Below, piece after piece: positions 1 through 6,315 of a stretch of DNA of 7,731 nucleotides. Origin of the DNA: an uncultured Verrucomicrobiota bacterium (GTDB lineage: Bacteria > Verrucomicrobiota > Kiritimatiellia > RFP12 > UBA3636); NCBI GenBank assembly GCA_946534745.1, contig CAMNDA010000415.1:1-7731 (forward strand). The letters are read 5' to 3'. The notes beneath the pieces were generated by a model. The model was not told the origin of the DNA. It saw only the letters and a list, made by a program, of their open reading frames with translations, and ran no database searches. The stretch's first letter is position 1, and every line of letters starts with the position of its first letter. Both the position numbers and the translations under genes were made by a program.

Positions 1-186
1 CGCCGTACGCGCGGCGTTGTTGTTATCCTTCGTCCCGGACGCGCGGAACATCTTCCCGATGAAGTTCCCCAATTCGCCGTTCTTCTTGACGCCGCCCTCG
101 CCATCCAGGTTGACGATGGAATCAGCACCACCGAGATTGACATTGCGGAAGGCTCCCATTGCCGCAGAATTGAAATTGACGCTCAT
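1..186 (-). CDS. Gene D, 5' part only: effector-like protein, product unknown
   Basis: The first 62 codons are visible and the frame runs open off the left window edge. The protein starts MSVNFNSAAMGAFRN and contains ELGNFIGKMFRASG followed by an NNAAR stretch near residues 56-60. NNAAR-TA resembles NNATR-EA at residues 72-78 of gene A, where that motif opens the shared N-terminal block, so D may be a further family member; with so few residues this is tentative. The start is supported by AAAGGAA (plus 194-200) seven bases upstream and by a promoter-like motif 63 bases upstream, the same arrangement as genes A, B and the mini-ORF. It lies downstream of the chaperone gene on the same strand, separated by 105 bases. 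No signal peptide is seen. The function is not recognisable; a secreted substrate of the local chaperone is one possibility. Confidence 0.75.
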   Translation of the reverse strand, partial: MSVNFNSAAMGAFRNVNLGGADSIVNLDGEGGVKKNGELGNFIGKMFRASGTKDNNNAARTA

Positions 187-249
187 TTTTCTGTTCCTTT
201 CTGGATTGTTGCTTGTTCGTTTGTTGTTTCGCTCTGTTTACACGCAGCA

Positions 250-275
250 TACACACGGCAAACCAGATGGTTGCA
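250..275 (-). promoter_or_regulatory. Promoter-like bipartite motif upstream of gene D
   Basis: On the minus strand this reads TGCAAC, 16 bases, TGTA. It ends 63 bases before the start of gene D. The same motif with the same 16-base spacer occurs in three other gaps of this window at nearly the same distance from a start codon. The layout resembles ECF sigma factor promoters (an AAC-containing -35 element and a short -10 element). The -35 element has one C in place of the T found in the other three copies. The motif itself is seen; promoter function is inferred. Confidence 0.55.
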
Positions 276-291
276 CTGCACCCACACCGTT

Positions 292-735
292 CTACACATG
301 CAGCAGGTCAAACGTCTCGGCGGAGGACGCGCCACCCGCGGCCTGTTCGGCGGCAGGGGCGGCGAGTGCGGCGCGGACGGCGAGCGCCGCGTCGGCAAAG
401 GCGAGCACGCGGTCGCCGAGCGTGGCGGCGGTCAGGCCTTCAAACGGAACGAAGGCCGAAAGGATGAGCGCGTCGCCGAAAAGTCCGAGGAAGTTCCCGC
501 GCGTGCCCTCGCCGTTGCAGGCGAGCGTCAGGGCCGTGCGGAACGTTTCGGATGGCAGGTCGGCGCCGGGTTCGCTCACGGGCGCGAAGATCGCCACGTC
601 GCCGCGTTCGCGGCGGTACTGCAGCGTGACGACGAGGCCGTCCGTCTCCAGCGAGCAGGATTCCCCCGCATCGGCTTTGAGCGACAGCCCGGTTTCCTTG
701 GAGAATTCTCCGATCAGCGACTCAAACGGTGTCAT
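292..735 (-). CDS. CesT/Tir-family type III secretion chaperone (likely)
   Basis: A 147-residue acidic protein (about 20 Asp/Glu against 9 Lys/Arg) with the CesT fold order: an N-terminal helix (1-16), beta strands with CSLETDGLVVTLQY and GDVAIFAPV (26-53), a helix with ETFRTALTLACN (63-74), a strand region GNFLGLFGDALILSAFVPF (80-98), and a C-terminal helix (about 104-124) followed by an Ala-rich tail. Size and charge are typical of effector chaperones, which as dimers bind a substrate near its N-terminus, keep it secretion-ready in the cytoplasm and deliver it to the type III ATPase. The start has AAGGAAG (plus 743-749) seven bases upstream. The gene follows C after 48 bases with no promoter-like motif between, so it is probably co-transcribed with C, making C (or the neighbouring paralogues) the likely client. 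The partner and the presence of a secretion apparatus are inferred; nothing of the apparatus is in this window. Confidence 0.75.
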   Translation of the reverse strand: MTPFESLIGEFSKETGLSLKADAGESCSLETDGLVVTLQYRRERGDVAIFAPVSEPGADLPSETFRTALTLACNGEGTRGNFLGLFGDALILSAFVPFEGLTAATLGDRVLAFADAALAVRAALAAPAAEQAAGGASSAETFDLLHV

Positions 736-759
736 CTTTAAACTTCCTTTCCGGATTGT

Positions 760-772
760 CTGGAACTTCCAG
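760..772. repeat. 13-base near-perfect palindrome in the C-chaperone gap
   Basis: CTGGAA and TTCCAG flank a single central base. As RNA the loop would be too small for a good hairpin, so if functional it would act as a DNA-binding site. It lies between the stop of gene C (784) and the chaperone's ribosome binding site. One isolated copy; chance is a real possibility. Confidence 0.3.
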
Positions 773-783
773 GACCTCGATCC

Positions 784-3201
784 TCAGTTGAGCACGAAAT
801 CGGCTTTGACGGCGCCGCCGCCGCAGCCAAGCATGCAGGTACCGCCGAGGACCTCCTTGACGCGCTTGGCGCGGTCGGGGACGCTTCCCGGGGCGGTGGC
901 GATTTCCTCGGCCTGGGTGCCGTCGAAGGCGTCAAGGTCCACGTCGTTGTCAAGCGTCCGCTTGCCAGGACCGTCGATGGTGAACGTGTATTTGGTCTTG
1001 ATCGCGCTTCCCGGACCGAGGACGAACGACTGCGCCCCCACGCGAAGGGACGCGCCCGTGCGCTCGGTTTCGATGGTCATGTCGAGGAGCGTGGCGTCCC
1101 GTGCGTCCACCGAGACGCGTATCTTCTCCGATCCGCCGGCAAGCGCCAGCGCGGGCTTGTCGCCCGCGGGGTCGAACGCGAGGGCGACGCCGTCGGACAG
1201 CGACTTCATCGCCTTGTCGCCGAGGGCGCCCGCGATGACGGCGACGGTGCGGCGGGCCGACGGATCGAGCGTCGCGAAGGTGGCGTCGTCGCGCCCCGCG
1301 ACATGGCGCGCCAGCTGCTCGAGCGCCTCGTCGGGATCGGCGGAGAGCTTGCCGCCGCCCTTGAGTTCGACCTCCAGCTTCCCGTCCGCGATGGCCTTGG
1401 CGAAGCCGGTGTCCTTGACCAGCCCCTTCTCCACCTTCTGCGCGTCCGTGAGCGTGGCAAGGGAGTGAAGCGGGCGGACGCAGTTCGTGAAGCGGATGCG
1501 GAAGAAGGTGCCGGGCGCGCGCGGGAACTCGTCCAGCTGGGCGGAAAACAGTTCGCGCACGGCCGCGGCGGCAGGACCGTCGCCCTTCACGGCGCGGTTC
1601 GCGAGGTATTCGCGGCGATCGTCCTTGGCGACCTGCTTCATTTTCTTCATGAGGTCCATGTAGATCTTGTCGCCGCCGACGTCCTCGTAACCCAGGTGCT
1701 CCCCCTTCGCGGAGTCGATTGGGCTGGCGGGCCGTCCGATCATGTTGTCAACGGCTCCCTTGAGGAAGGCGATGTCGTTGTTCATGCTGGCGCTTCTTTC
1801 GGCGATCATTCGATACAAGCCGTCCGAAATGTCCCCCGCGTTGTCGGGAACGCCCTGGCCGGAGAGGATGCCGAAATAGACCTGCTGGAGGCGGGATGCA
1901 GCCGGCGTCTCGAGCGCCGCATCGATGTTGCGCAGGACGTCCGGCGAGAAGCGGCCCAGCAGGAAGCCGAAGGCGAGCATGCGGCCCTGGGGAAGGTCGT
2001 CCTGGCCGTCCATCTGGTCGCAGAGCCGCAACCGCCCGTAGAGCATGTGGTAGAACGCGTCGTCAAGCTCCATCAGGGCCTTGTGGATCTCGTAGCCCTT
2101 GCTTCCGGGACCGAGCTTCCCGACGAATTTCAGTTCCACGGAATTGGCGAGTTCGGCGATCTTGGTGACCATGCCGCGCGACAGCGGCTTGCCGCGCAGT
2201 CCGCCCAGAGCTTTCAGTCCGGCGCGGAAGGCGGCGGGGTTCCCCTTCGCGGCTACGCGCAGCTCGGCGAAGTTGTCGCAGATGCCGGCGACGTACTCGC
2301 GAACCTTCTCCGGGGAGCGGGTCTGGCCGCCGTCGGTGACGAGAATCCGCCGCGTGTATTTCAGAACCCGGTTCAATGCGTCCACGTCCTTGCCGCACGC
2401 CTCGATCGCGGTGCGCGCGAGGGTCCGATACGCCGCCTCGTCAATGCCGTTCGGGCGATCGCCCGCCTCCTCGCGCGCCGTTTCGAGGCGGACGTCGAGG
2501 GCGGGGCGGAGGTCGGCCTCGGTCTTGTCGTTGCGTGCGCCGTTTTCGTCGTAGAACGTGGCGAAGACGTGGTCGAGATAGGCCTCGTCGAAGCGCGGCA
2601 TGCCGAGGCGGGCGTCTTTGGCAATGTGGATGAGGTCTGTCGAGGCGTTGTCCAGCAAGTCCTTGAGCTGGTTGTCGAAGGCCGTCTCGTCGAGAACGCG
2701 GCGGCCGCCGGCGGCCGCCTTCATCGGCGGATGGTCGATGAGCGGCTGGACGGCGCGGTCCAGGTAGCGGACGGCGTCCTCCGGCCAGTCCTCGCGCAGG
2801 AGGCACGGGCGGACCGTCTCCTTGACGAGCGTCTTGATGCGCTCCTCGCTGATTTCCCTGGCCGAGGCCGAGGCGATCCTGTCCGCGTTGGCGGCGGCGA
2901 AGCGATTCGCGATCTCGGCGAGCGAGCGCCCCGAGGCCGCGAAGCTCCAGTTGTGGTTGTCCTCGTAGTTCTCGATGTCGGTCGAGAGCGCGGCGTTGTC
3001 CGTCTCGCCCGAGGCCGTCAGAAGCGAGACCTTCACCTGGTCGATGAGCTTCTGCACCTTGTCGCGGCCGTCGCCGACGCCGACGAAACACTTGAATTTC
3101 TGCCACAGCCCGGCCTCCTTGATCTGGCCGGTGGAGTTGGCGATGTAGTAGGACTTGTTCGCGTCGAGCGAACGGAGGGTGTCGAGTGTAATTCCGGACA
3201 T
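784..3201 (-). CDS. Gene C: large effector-like protein, 805 aa, unknown function
   Basis: Not a family I recognise. The start is well fixed: an in-frame TAA lies two codons upstream and AAGGAG (plus 3208-3213) sits six bases before the ATG. The first 65 residues (SYYIANSTGQIKEAG, FKCFVGVGDGRDKV) and the long, mostly helical and charged region to about 300 have no counterpart in A or B here. Around 337-343, GKPLSRG weakly matches the PLTARRI motif of A and B. The C-terminal third is collinear with gene A: TFATLD at 641-646 (A: TFDTLD 235-240), KYTFTI at 737-742 (A: KYVGTI 338-343), FDGT at 759-762 (A: YDGT 361-364) and PDRAK at 775-779 (A: PDRYK 376-380). The tail has a Cys/Gly-rich stretch (CMLGCGGG). 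No signal peptide or membrane span is evident. It is probably translated in coupling with the mini-ORF upstream and shares a transcript with the chaperone downstream, which makes it the prime candidate client. Secretion is inferred, not shown. Confidence 0.85.
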   Translation of the reverse strand: MSGITLDTLRSLDANKSYYIANSTGQIKEAGLWQKFKCFVGVGDGRDKVQKLIDQVKVSLLTASGETDNAALSTDIENYEDNHNWSFAASGRSLAEIANRFAAANADRIASASAREISEERIKTLVKETVRPCLLREDWPEDAVRYLDRAVQPLIDHPPMKAAAGGRRVLDETAFDNQLKDLLDNASTDLIHIAKDARLGMPRFDEAYLDHVFATFYDENGARNDKTEADLRPALDVRLETAREEAGDRPNGIDEAAYRTLARTAIEACGKDVDALNRVLKYTRRILVTDGGQTRSPEKVREYVAGICDNFAELRVAAKGNPAAFRAGLKALGGLRGKPLSRGMVTKIAELANSVELKFVGKLGPGSKGYEIHKALMELDDAFYHMLYGRLRLCDQMDGQDDLPQGRMLAFGFLLGRFSPDVLRNIDAALETPAASRLQQVYFGILSGQGVPDNAGDISDGLYRMIAERSASMNNDIAFLKGAVDNMIGRPASPIDSAKGEHLGYEDVGGDKIYMDLMKKMKQVAKDDRREYLANRAVKGDGPAAAAVRELFSAQLDEFPRAPGTFFRIRFTNCVRPLHSLATLTDAQKVEKGLVKDTGFAKAIADGKLEVELKGGGKLSADPDEALEQLARHVAGRDDATFATLDPSARRTVAVIAGALGDKAMKSLSDGVALAFDPAGDKPALALAGGSEKIRVSVDARDATLLDMTIETERTGASLRVGAQSFVLGPGSAIKTKYTFTIDGPGKRTLDNDVDLDAFDGTQAEEIATAPGSVPDRAKRVKEVLGGTCMLGCGGGAVKADFVLN

Positions 3202-3211
3202 AGGTTACTCC

Positions 3212-3298
3212 TTATTGAGCGATGATCTTGATGAACTGCTGCGCGAGCGGCACGAACTGGTTGAACGCGCTGTTGTATCCGTTGATGTCGAGTGGCAT
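3212..3298 (-). CDS. 28-aa mini-ORF copying the N-terminus of gene B
   Basis: The ORF encodes MPLDINGYNSAFNQFVPLAQ plus eight residues and stops with TAA. Twelve of its first 20 residues equal those of gene B, and the first nine codons match B at 26 of 27 bases, including all third positions. It has GGAG (plus 3305-3308) six bases before the ATG, a better binding site than B has. Its promoter-like motif lies 61 bases upstream, the same spacing as the other genes, so this, not gene C, is the first start codon of the transcript. Its TAA overlaps AAGGAG of gene C and the two genes are 10 bases apart, which favours translational coupling. It could be a relic of a deleted B-like paralogue, a leader peptide that sets translation of C, or a small secreted peptide. 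Coding is likely; the role is unknown. Confidence 0.65.
   Translation of the reverse strand: MPLDINGYNSAFNQFVPLAQQFIKIIAQ
3272..3298 (-). repeat. 27-base direct repeat, copy 1 (start of mini-ORF)
   Basis: This matches 6201-6227, the start of gene B, at 26 of 27 bases, with identical synonymous positions. The single difference changes codon 2 from Ala to Pro. Similarity falls off after codon 9. Such identity suggests a recent duplication or gene conversion of the 5' end. Confidence 0.8.
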
Positions 3299-3308
3299 GG
3301 TGAACTCC

Positions 3309-3340
3309 GTTAAAAAGTTGAAGGGTTGAAAGGTTGAAGG
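3309..3340 (+). repeat. Tandem octamer array in the mini-ORF leader
   Basis: Four contiguous octamers on the plus strand: GTTAAAAA, GTTGAAGG, GTTGAAAG, GTTGAAGG. In transcript sense the unit is YYTTCAAC. The array fills most of the space between the promoter-like motif and the ribosome binding site of the mini-ORF. A very similar array lies before gene B. The G-poor, CAAC-rich transcript should be unstructured, which could help ribosome access; unit-number changes could alter expression. The array is seen; its function is inferred. Confidence 0.8.
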
Positions 3341-3359
3341 GGGTGCCGTTCGACTTGGG

Positions 3360-3385
3360 TACACGCGGACCGGCGGAAGGTTACG
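3360..3385 (-). promoter_or_regulatory. Promoter-like bipartite motif upstream of mini-ORF and gene C
   Basis: On the minus strand this reads CGTAAC, 16 bases, TGTA. It ends 61 bases before the mini-ORF start but 158 bases before gene C, so the conserved spacing points to the mini-ORF as first gene. It lies just after gene B's stop and would drive mini-ORF, C and chaperone. A GC-rich inverted repeat (3370-3376 with 3391-3397) places the -35 element in a 14-base loop; this may be chance in GC-rich DNA. Confidence 0.6.
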
Positions 3386-3397
3386 GCCGGCCGCCGG
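3370..3397. repeat. GC-rich inverted repeat around the -35 element
   Basis: CCGGCGG (3370-3376) and CCGCCGG (3391-3397) pair over a 14-base loop that contains the AAC part of the promoter-like motif. There is no T-tract after it in either direction, so it does not look like an intrinsic terminator. GC-rich palindromes are common at this composition, so significance is uncertain. Confidence 0.35.
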
Positions 3398-3419
3398 CGC
3401 CTTTTCCCAAGCGCGGGCT

Positions 3420-6227
3420 CTAGACCAGCTGCTGGGCGAAGGCGACGTCCGTGACCACGGGCGTTTCCGGCGCGAGGTCGATCGAGATGCGCTCCTGCAT
3501 GCGGACGTTGCCGAATGAGGCGCCGGCGTCCTGGCCGCCGTCGCCGCCTTCGAGCGTGCAGTCGAGCCCGATGGTGACGGTGGCGCTCCGGCCGTCCGGG
3601 GCCGTTTCGAGCGCGAAGGACATGTGCGGATTGAGGAGCATCGTCGGGTAGAGGCCGGTCGTCATGTCGCGGTGCGCGAAGCGGTCCGCGCCGGGCAGCT
3701 CGTGCAGGTTCTCCGGGGCGTCCTTGCCGTCGGCCGGGATCTTGTTGGTGAACCGCAGCATGTCGCCGGGGCCGGACTGGTTCATCAGCACCGAGACCGC
3801 CTTCTGCGCCTTTTCGCCGGGCAGCGCCTCCTTGAAGGCGTCGATGACGGCGTTTCGGAGCGCCTCGCCGCCGAGTTCCCCGCCAGTTGCGAACTTCTTG
3901 CCGTTGATGACGTAGGTGTTGCGGTTCGCGTCCTGGTAGAAGGTCTCGAAGATCGGGGTGCGCCGGCCGTGCTCGCCGTGGAACTTCGTCTCGTCGGCGA
4001 AGCACTCCGCGATGTATTCGTTGTGGCGGCGGGCGACGGCGGCGGCGAGCGGCTTGGCGCGGTCTTCGCCCATCGGGAAACTGCGCCACTTCCTCACGTC
4101 CTGCGCGAAGGCGGCGATGCGCGCGGCGGAGGCGGCGGCCCGGTTGCCCGCGAGCGGCTGGCGCGCGATGAAGCCGGCGAAGTAGCCGAGGTTCTTCGCG
4201 TACATTCCGCTGCCGTGCTGCGCGAGGAGCGCCGCGCCGGCTGCGAGCGAGCGTTTGTCGAGGGCGACGCCGAGCTTCTTCGCGGTGTCGCCGAGGATCT
4301 TCCTGGCCTCGGCCGCGTTCAGGTTTTCGACGGGCTTCTCGAACTGCAGCGGCGTGGAAGTGACATTGCCGAAGACGTCCACCGTGGCAGTCCACTCGAA
4401 GCGGAACGGCAGCTCGGCGGGGCTGGAATACGTGATCGTGACGGCGCCGGTCTCCGCGTCCTTCGAGAGCGTGAAATCGACGGCGCTGTGCTCGCTGGAA
4501 ATGGCGCCGTAGCCGGACAGGCCGCCGCGCAGGTTGCCGAGGCCGGACTGCGAGAGCATCATCATGACGGACGAGGCCTGCTCGCGGTGGACGGCGCCGC
4601 AGAGTTCCTCCACCTTGTCGGCGACGGTCGGGATCCGGGCGCGGCCCTCGGCGCTCCCGTTTGTCTTGAAGGATGCGCCGTCCGGGAAGGCGAAGCGGAA
4701 GCCGGCGTCGTCGGGGAGGATGTCCTCCTGGCCGTCCTTGATGGAGTAGTTTGCGGGGCGGATGAGGTCTCCTTCAAGCTGGTCGCGGGCCTCGCGCACG
4801 GTGCCGTCGAAGGCGGAGAGCGGAAGCGTGCCGGACGCGGCGTACTTGGGCACCGGCGGGCGCTTGCCGCCGTTCGCGGCCGTGAAGGCCTCCTCGATCG
4901 TGCAGCCGGTCTCCTCCATCAGCAGCTGCATGGGGCCGCTGAGATTCCGGGGATACTTCGGATCGATATCATTGATTATGTCGCCGTTCATCGCCTCCTC
5001 ATACTCTTCGACGAGGGCGTTCACGCCGGCGATCGAATAGCTCCGGGCCTCGGGGAAGCAGGTCTTCACGAAGGCGCGGAGCGTGAACGGACCCTTGTCG
5101 AGGAGCGCCTGGAGCTTGTCGAGGTTCTTCATGACGCGGCCGATGACATTGCCGCGGTCGATGTGCGGGACGGTCTGGAAGCCCTGCGCCTTGCGCTGGG
5201 GGGCGGACAATTTCGCGACTGCGGGATCGGAAATGAGCGGGAAGGCCGCGTCCATGGCCGCATAGAACGCGGCGCGTTTGGCGGGCGGGATGTTCGCGAC
5301 GGTCTGCGTGAAGGAGTTGCCGAGGCCGCGCCCGAACAGGCGCATCGCGGCGTTGTTCTCCATGCCGAAGAGCTTTTCGGGATCCTGCTCGGCGAGGTTG
5401 TGCGCGGCGTTGCAGGCGAATTCCTCGAAGACGAACTTCTCCATGCCGCGCAGGACGTCGTCGCCGAAGTAGGACGAGTCGCCGTTGAGGAGGGTCTTGC
5501 TCGCCCCGTCCGGGAAGTTCCTGCCCTTGCCCAACGCGCCGAGCGCCGCCTTCGTCTCGGCGAACCACGTCGCAAAGCTGTCGAGGAGGCGAAGTCCGTT
5601 GGAGAAGTTCGCCGCGCTTTCGAGGAAGCGCCCGCCGTATTGCATGATGCGGTTGGCCTTGGAGCCGGACGTCGTCAGCGCTTCCAGAGCGGCGGCCTCG
5701 GAGCAGTGGTTGATCTCGGCGTAGAAGTGGGCGGCGCGGGCGAGGCGCGGCAGCTCCGCCTTGGAGTAACCCTTCGCGAGCATTGCCGCCTTGTTGGCGG
5801 GGACGTCGAACGACTCGAGGCGGAACTTCTCGGAGCGGGCCTTTGCGGTGCCGTCCGCGTCGATCGCGGCCTTGACCGCCATGATGCGGCGGGCGGTGAG
5901 GGGCTTGCCGGCGTTGTAGTCGGAAAGCAGCATCGCCTCCTTCACGGAGGCGGGGATCTTCGACTCGCCGCCGAACATGTCGGCGACCGCCTTGCGGAAG
6001 AGGTCGCGGGTGCGGTCGTTCACGATGTACTGGTCGTTCGTGCGCGTCCACTTGTGGACGGCGTCGTTCTGCGCCGTGGAGACGGCGAGGACCCGGCGGC
6101 CGCCGAGGAGCGGCTGCTGAAGGTGCGCGTCCGCGATCGCCTTGGTCTGGCCGGCGTCCACCTTCGCCTGCGCGAAATCCGTGAACTTCTTGAAAACCGC
6201 GTTGTATCCGTTGATGTCGAGTGCCAT
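3420..6227 (-). CDS. Gene B: large effector-like protein, 935 aa, with internal repeats
   Basis: Not a known family to me. The frame is open upstream to 7529, but the ATG at 6227 is chosen because it opens MALDINGYN, repeated in the mini-ORF, and lies 62 bases from a promoter-like motif; the upstream extension is Arg-rich and antiparallel to no known gene, overlapping gene A in another frame. Residues 70-115 (NDRTRDLFRKAV, DMFG, PLTARRI at 109-115) align with residues 72-119 of gene A at near-identical spacing. The middle (about 130-530) is mainly helical and unmatched here. Two copies of a module follow: a helix ending LSQSG (558-562) then beta-rich sequence to about 630, and a helix ending MNQSG (815-819) then beta-rich sequence to about 915. 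Gene A has a related helix ending LMHQG (253-257). No signal peptide, membrane span or catalytic motif is evident. Only a weak ribosome binding site precedes it. A secreted substrate is inferred from family and neighbours. Confidence 0.85.
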   Translation of the reverse strand: MALDINGYNAVFKKFTDFAQAKVDAGQTKAIADAHLQQPLLGGRRVLAVSTAQNDAVHKWTRTNDQYIVNDRTRDLFRKAVADMFGGESKIPASVKEAMLLSDYNAGKPLTARRIMAVKAAIDADGTAKARSEKFRLESFDVPANKAAMLAKGYSKAELPRLARAAHFYAEINHCSEAAALEALTTSGSKANRIMQYGGRFLESAANFSNGLRLLDSFATWFAETKAALGALGKGRNFPDGASKTLLNGDSSYFGDDVLRGMEKFVFEEFACNAAHNLAEQDPEKLFGMENNAAMRLFGRGLGNSFTQTVANIPPAKRAAFYAAMDAAFPLISDPAVAKLSAPQRKAQGFQTVPHIDRGNVIGRVMKNLDKLQALLDKGPFTLRAFVKTCFPEARSYSIAGVNALVEEYEEAMNGDIINDIDPKYPRNLSGPMQLLMEETGCTIEEAFTAANGGKRPPVPKYAASGTLPLSAFDGTVREARDQLEGDLIRPANYSIKDGQEDILPDDAGFRFAFPDGASFKTNGSAEGRARIPTVADKVEELCGAVHREQASSVMMMLSQSGLGNLRGGLSGYGAISSEHSAVDFTLSKDAETGAVTITYSSPAELPFRFEWTATVDVFGNVTSTPLQFEKPVENLNAAEARKILGDTAKKLGVALDKRSLAAGAALLAQHGSGMYAKNLGYFAGFIARQPLAGNRAAASAARIAAFAQDVRKWRSFPMGEDRAKPLAAAVARRHNEYIAECFADETKFHGEHGRRTPIFETFYQDANRNTYVINGKKFATGGELGGEALRNAVIDAFKEALPGEKAQKAVSVLMNQSGPGDMLRFTNKIPADGKDAPENLHELPGADRFAHRDMTTGLYPTMLLNPHMSFALETAPDGRSATVTIGLDCTLEGGDGGQDAGASFGNVRMQERISIDLAPETPVVTDVAFAQQLV
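6201..6227 (-). repeat. 27-base direct repeat, copy 2 (start of gene B)
   Basis: The first nine codons of gene B, 26 of 27 bases identical to the start of the mini-ORF at 3272-3298. Together with the shared octamer leader and promoter-like motif upstream, it marks the edge of a duplicated 5' cassette. Confidence 0.8.
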
Positions 6228-6237
6228 GGGTCGCTCG

Positions 6238-6272
6238 GTTGTCGGGTTGAAAAGTTGAAGGTTGAAAAGTTG
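6238..6272 (+). repeat. Tandem octamer array in the gene B leader
   Basis: Plus-strand units GTTGTCGG, GTTGAAAA, GTTGAAG (one base short), GTTGAAAA and a final GTTG. The array is a sibling of the one at 3309-3340 and lies in the same place, between the promoter-like motif and the start codon. No strong ribosome binding site lies between the array and the ATG, so the unstructured CAAC-rich leader may itself assist initiation (inference). Confidence 0.75.
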
Positions 6273-6289
6273 GTTCCCTTTGCCTTGTC

Positions 6290-6315
6290 CACACGGTTGT
6301 TGCCGGGAGGCTACG
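6290..6315 (-). promoter_or_regulatory. Promoter-like bipartite motif upstream of gene B
   Basis: On the minus strand this reads CGTAGC, 16 bases, TGTG, the most divergent of the four copies (one change in each half). It ends 62 bases before gene B. The -35 half overlaps the TAG stop of gene A (6311-6313), so B could be transcribed independently of A although the gap is only 83 bases. Confidence 0.5.

Noticed and set aside
2441..3106. Minus-strand 221-codon frame inside gene C
   Set aside because: Arg/Gly-rich out-of-frame shadow of gene C with no ribosome binding site support.
17..3225. Long plus-strand open frames of 483 and 640 codons
   Set aside because: They are antisense to C, the chaperone and D, have shadow-like composition (Ser/Pro/Arg-rich or Val/Gly/Arg-rich), and cross intergenic gaps and ribosome binding sites.
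3202..3298. Mini-ORF as the true N-terminus of gene C via frameshift
   Set aside because: The frames differ, the mini-ORF ends in TAA, an in-frame TAA precedes C's ATG by two codons, and C has its own strong ribosome binding site.
3309..3340. Octamer arrays as a CRISPR-like array
   Set aside because: Units are 7-8 bases with no spacers and only about four copies.
3370..3397. GC-rich inverted repeat as an intrinsic terminator of gene B
   Set aside because: No T-tract follows the stem in the transcript direction; the motif overlaps the promoter-like element instead.
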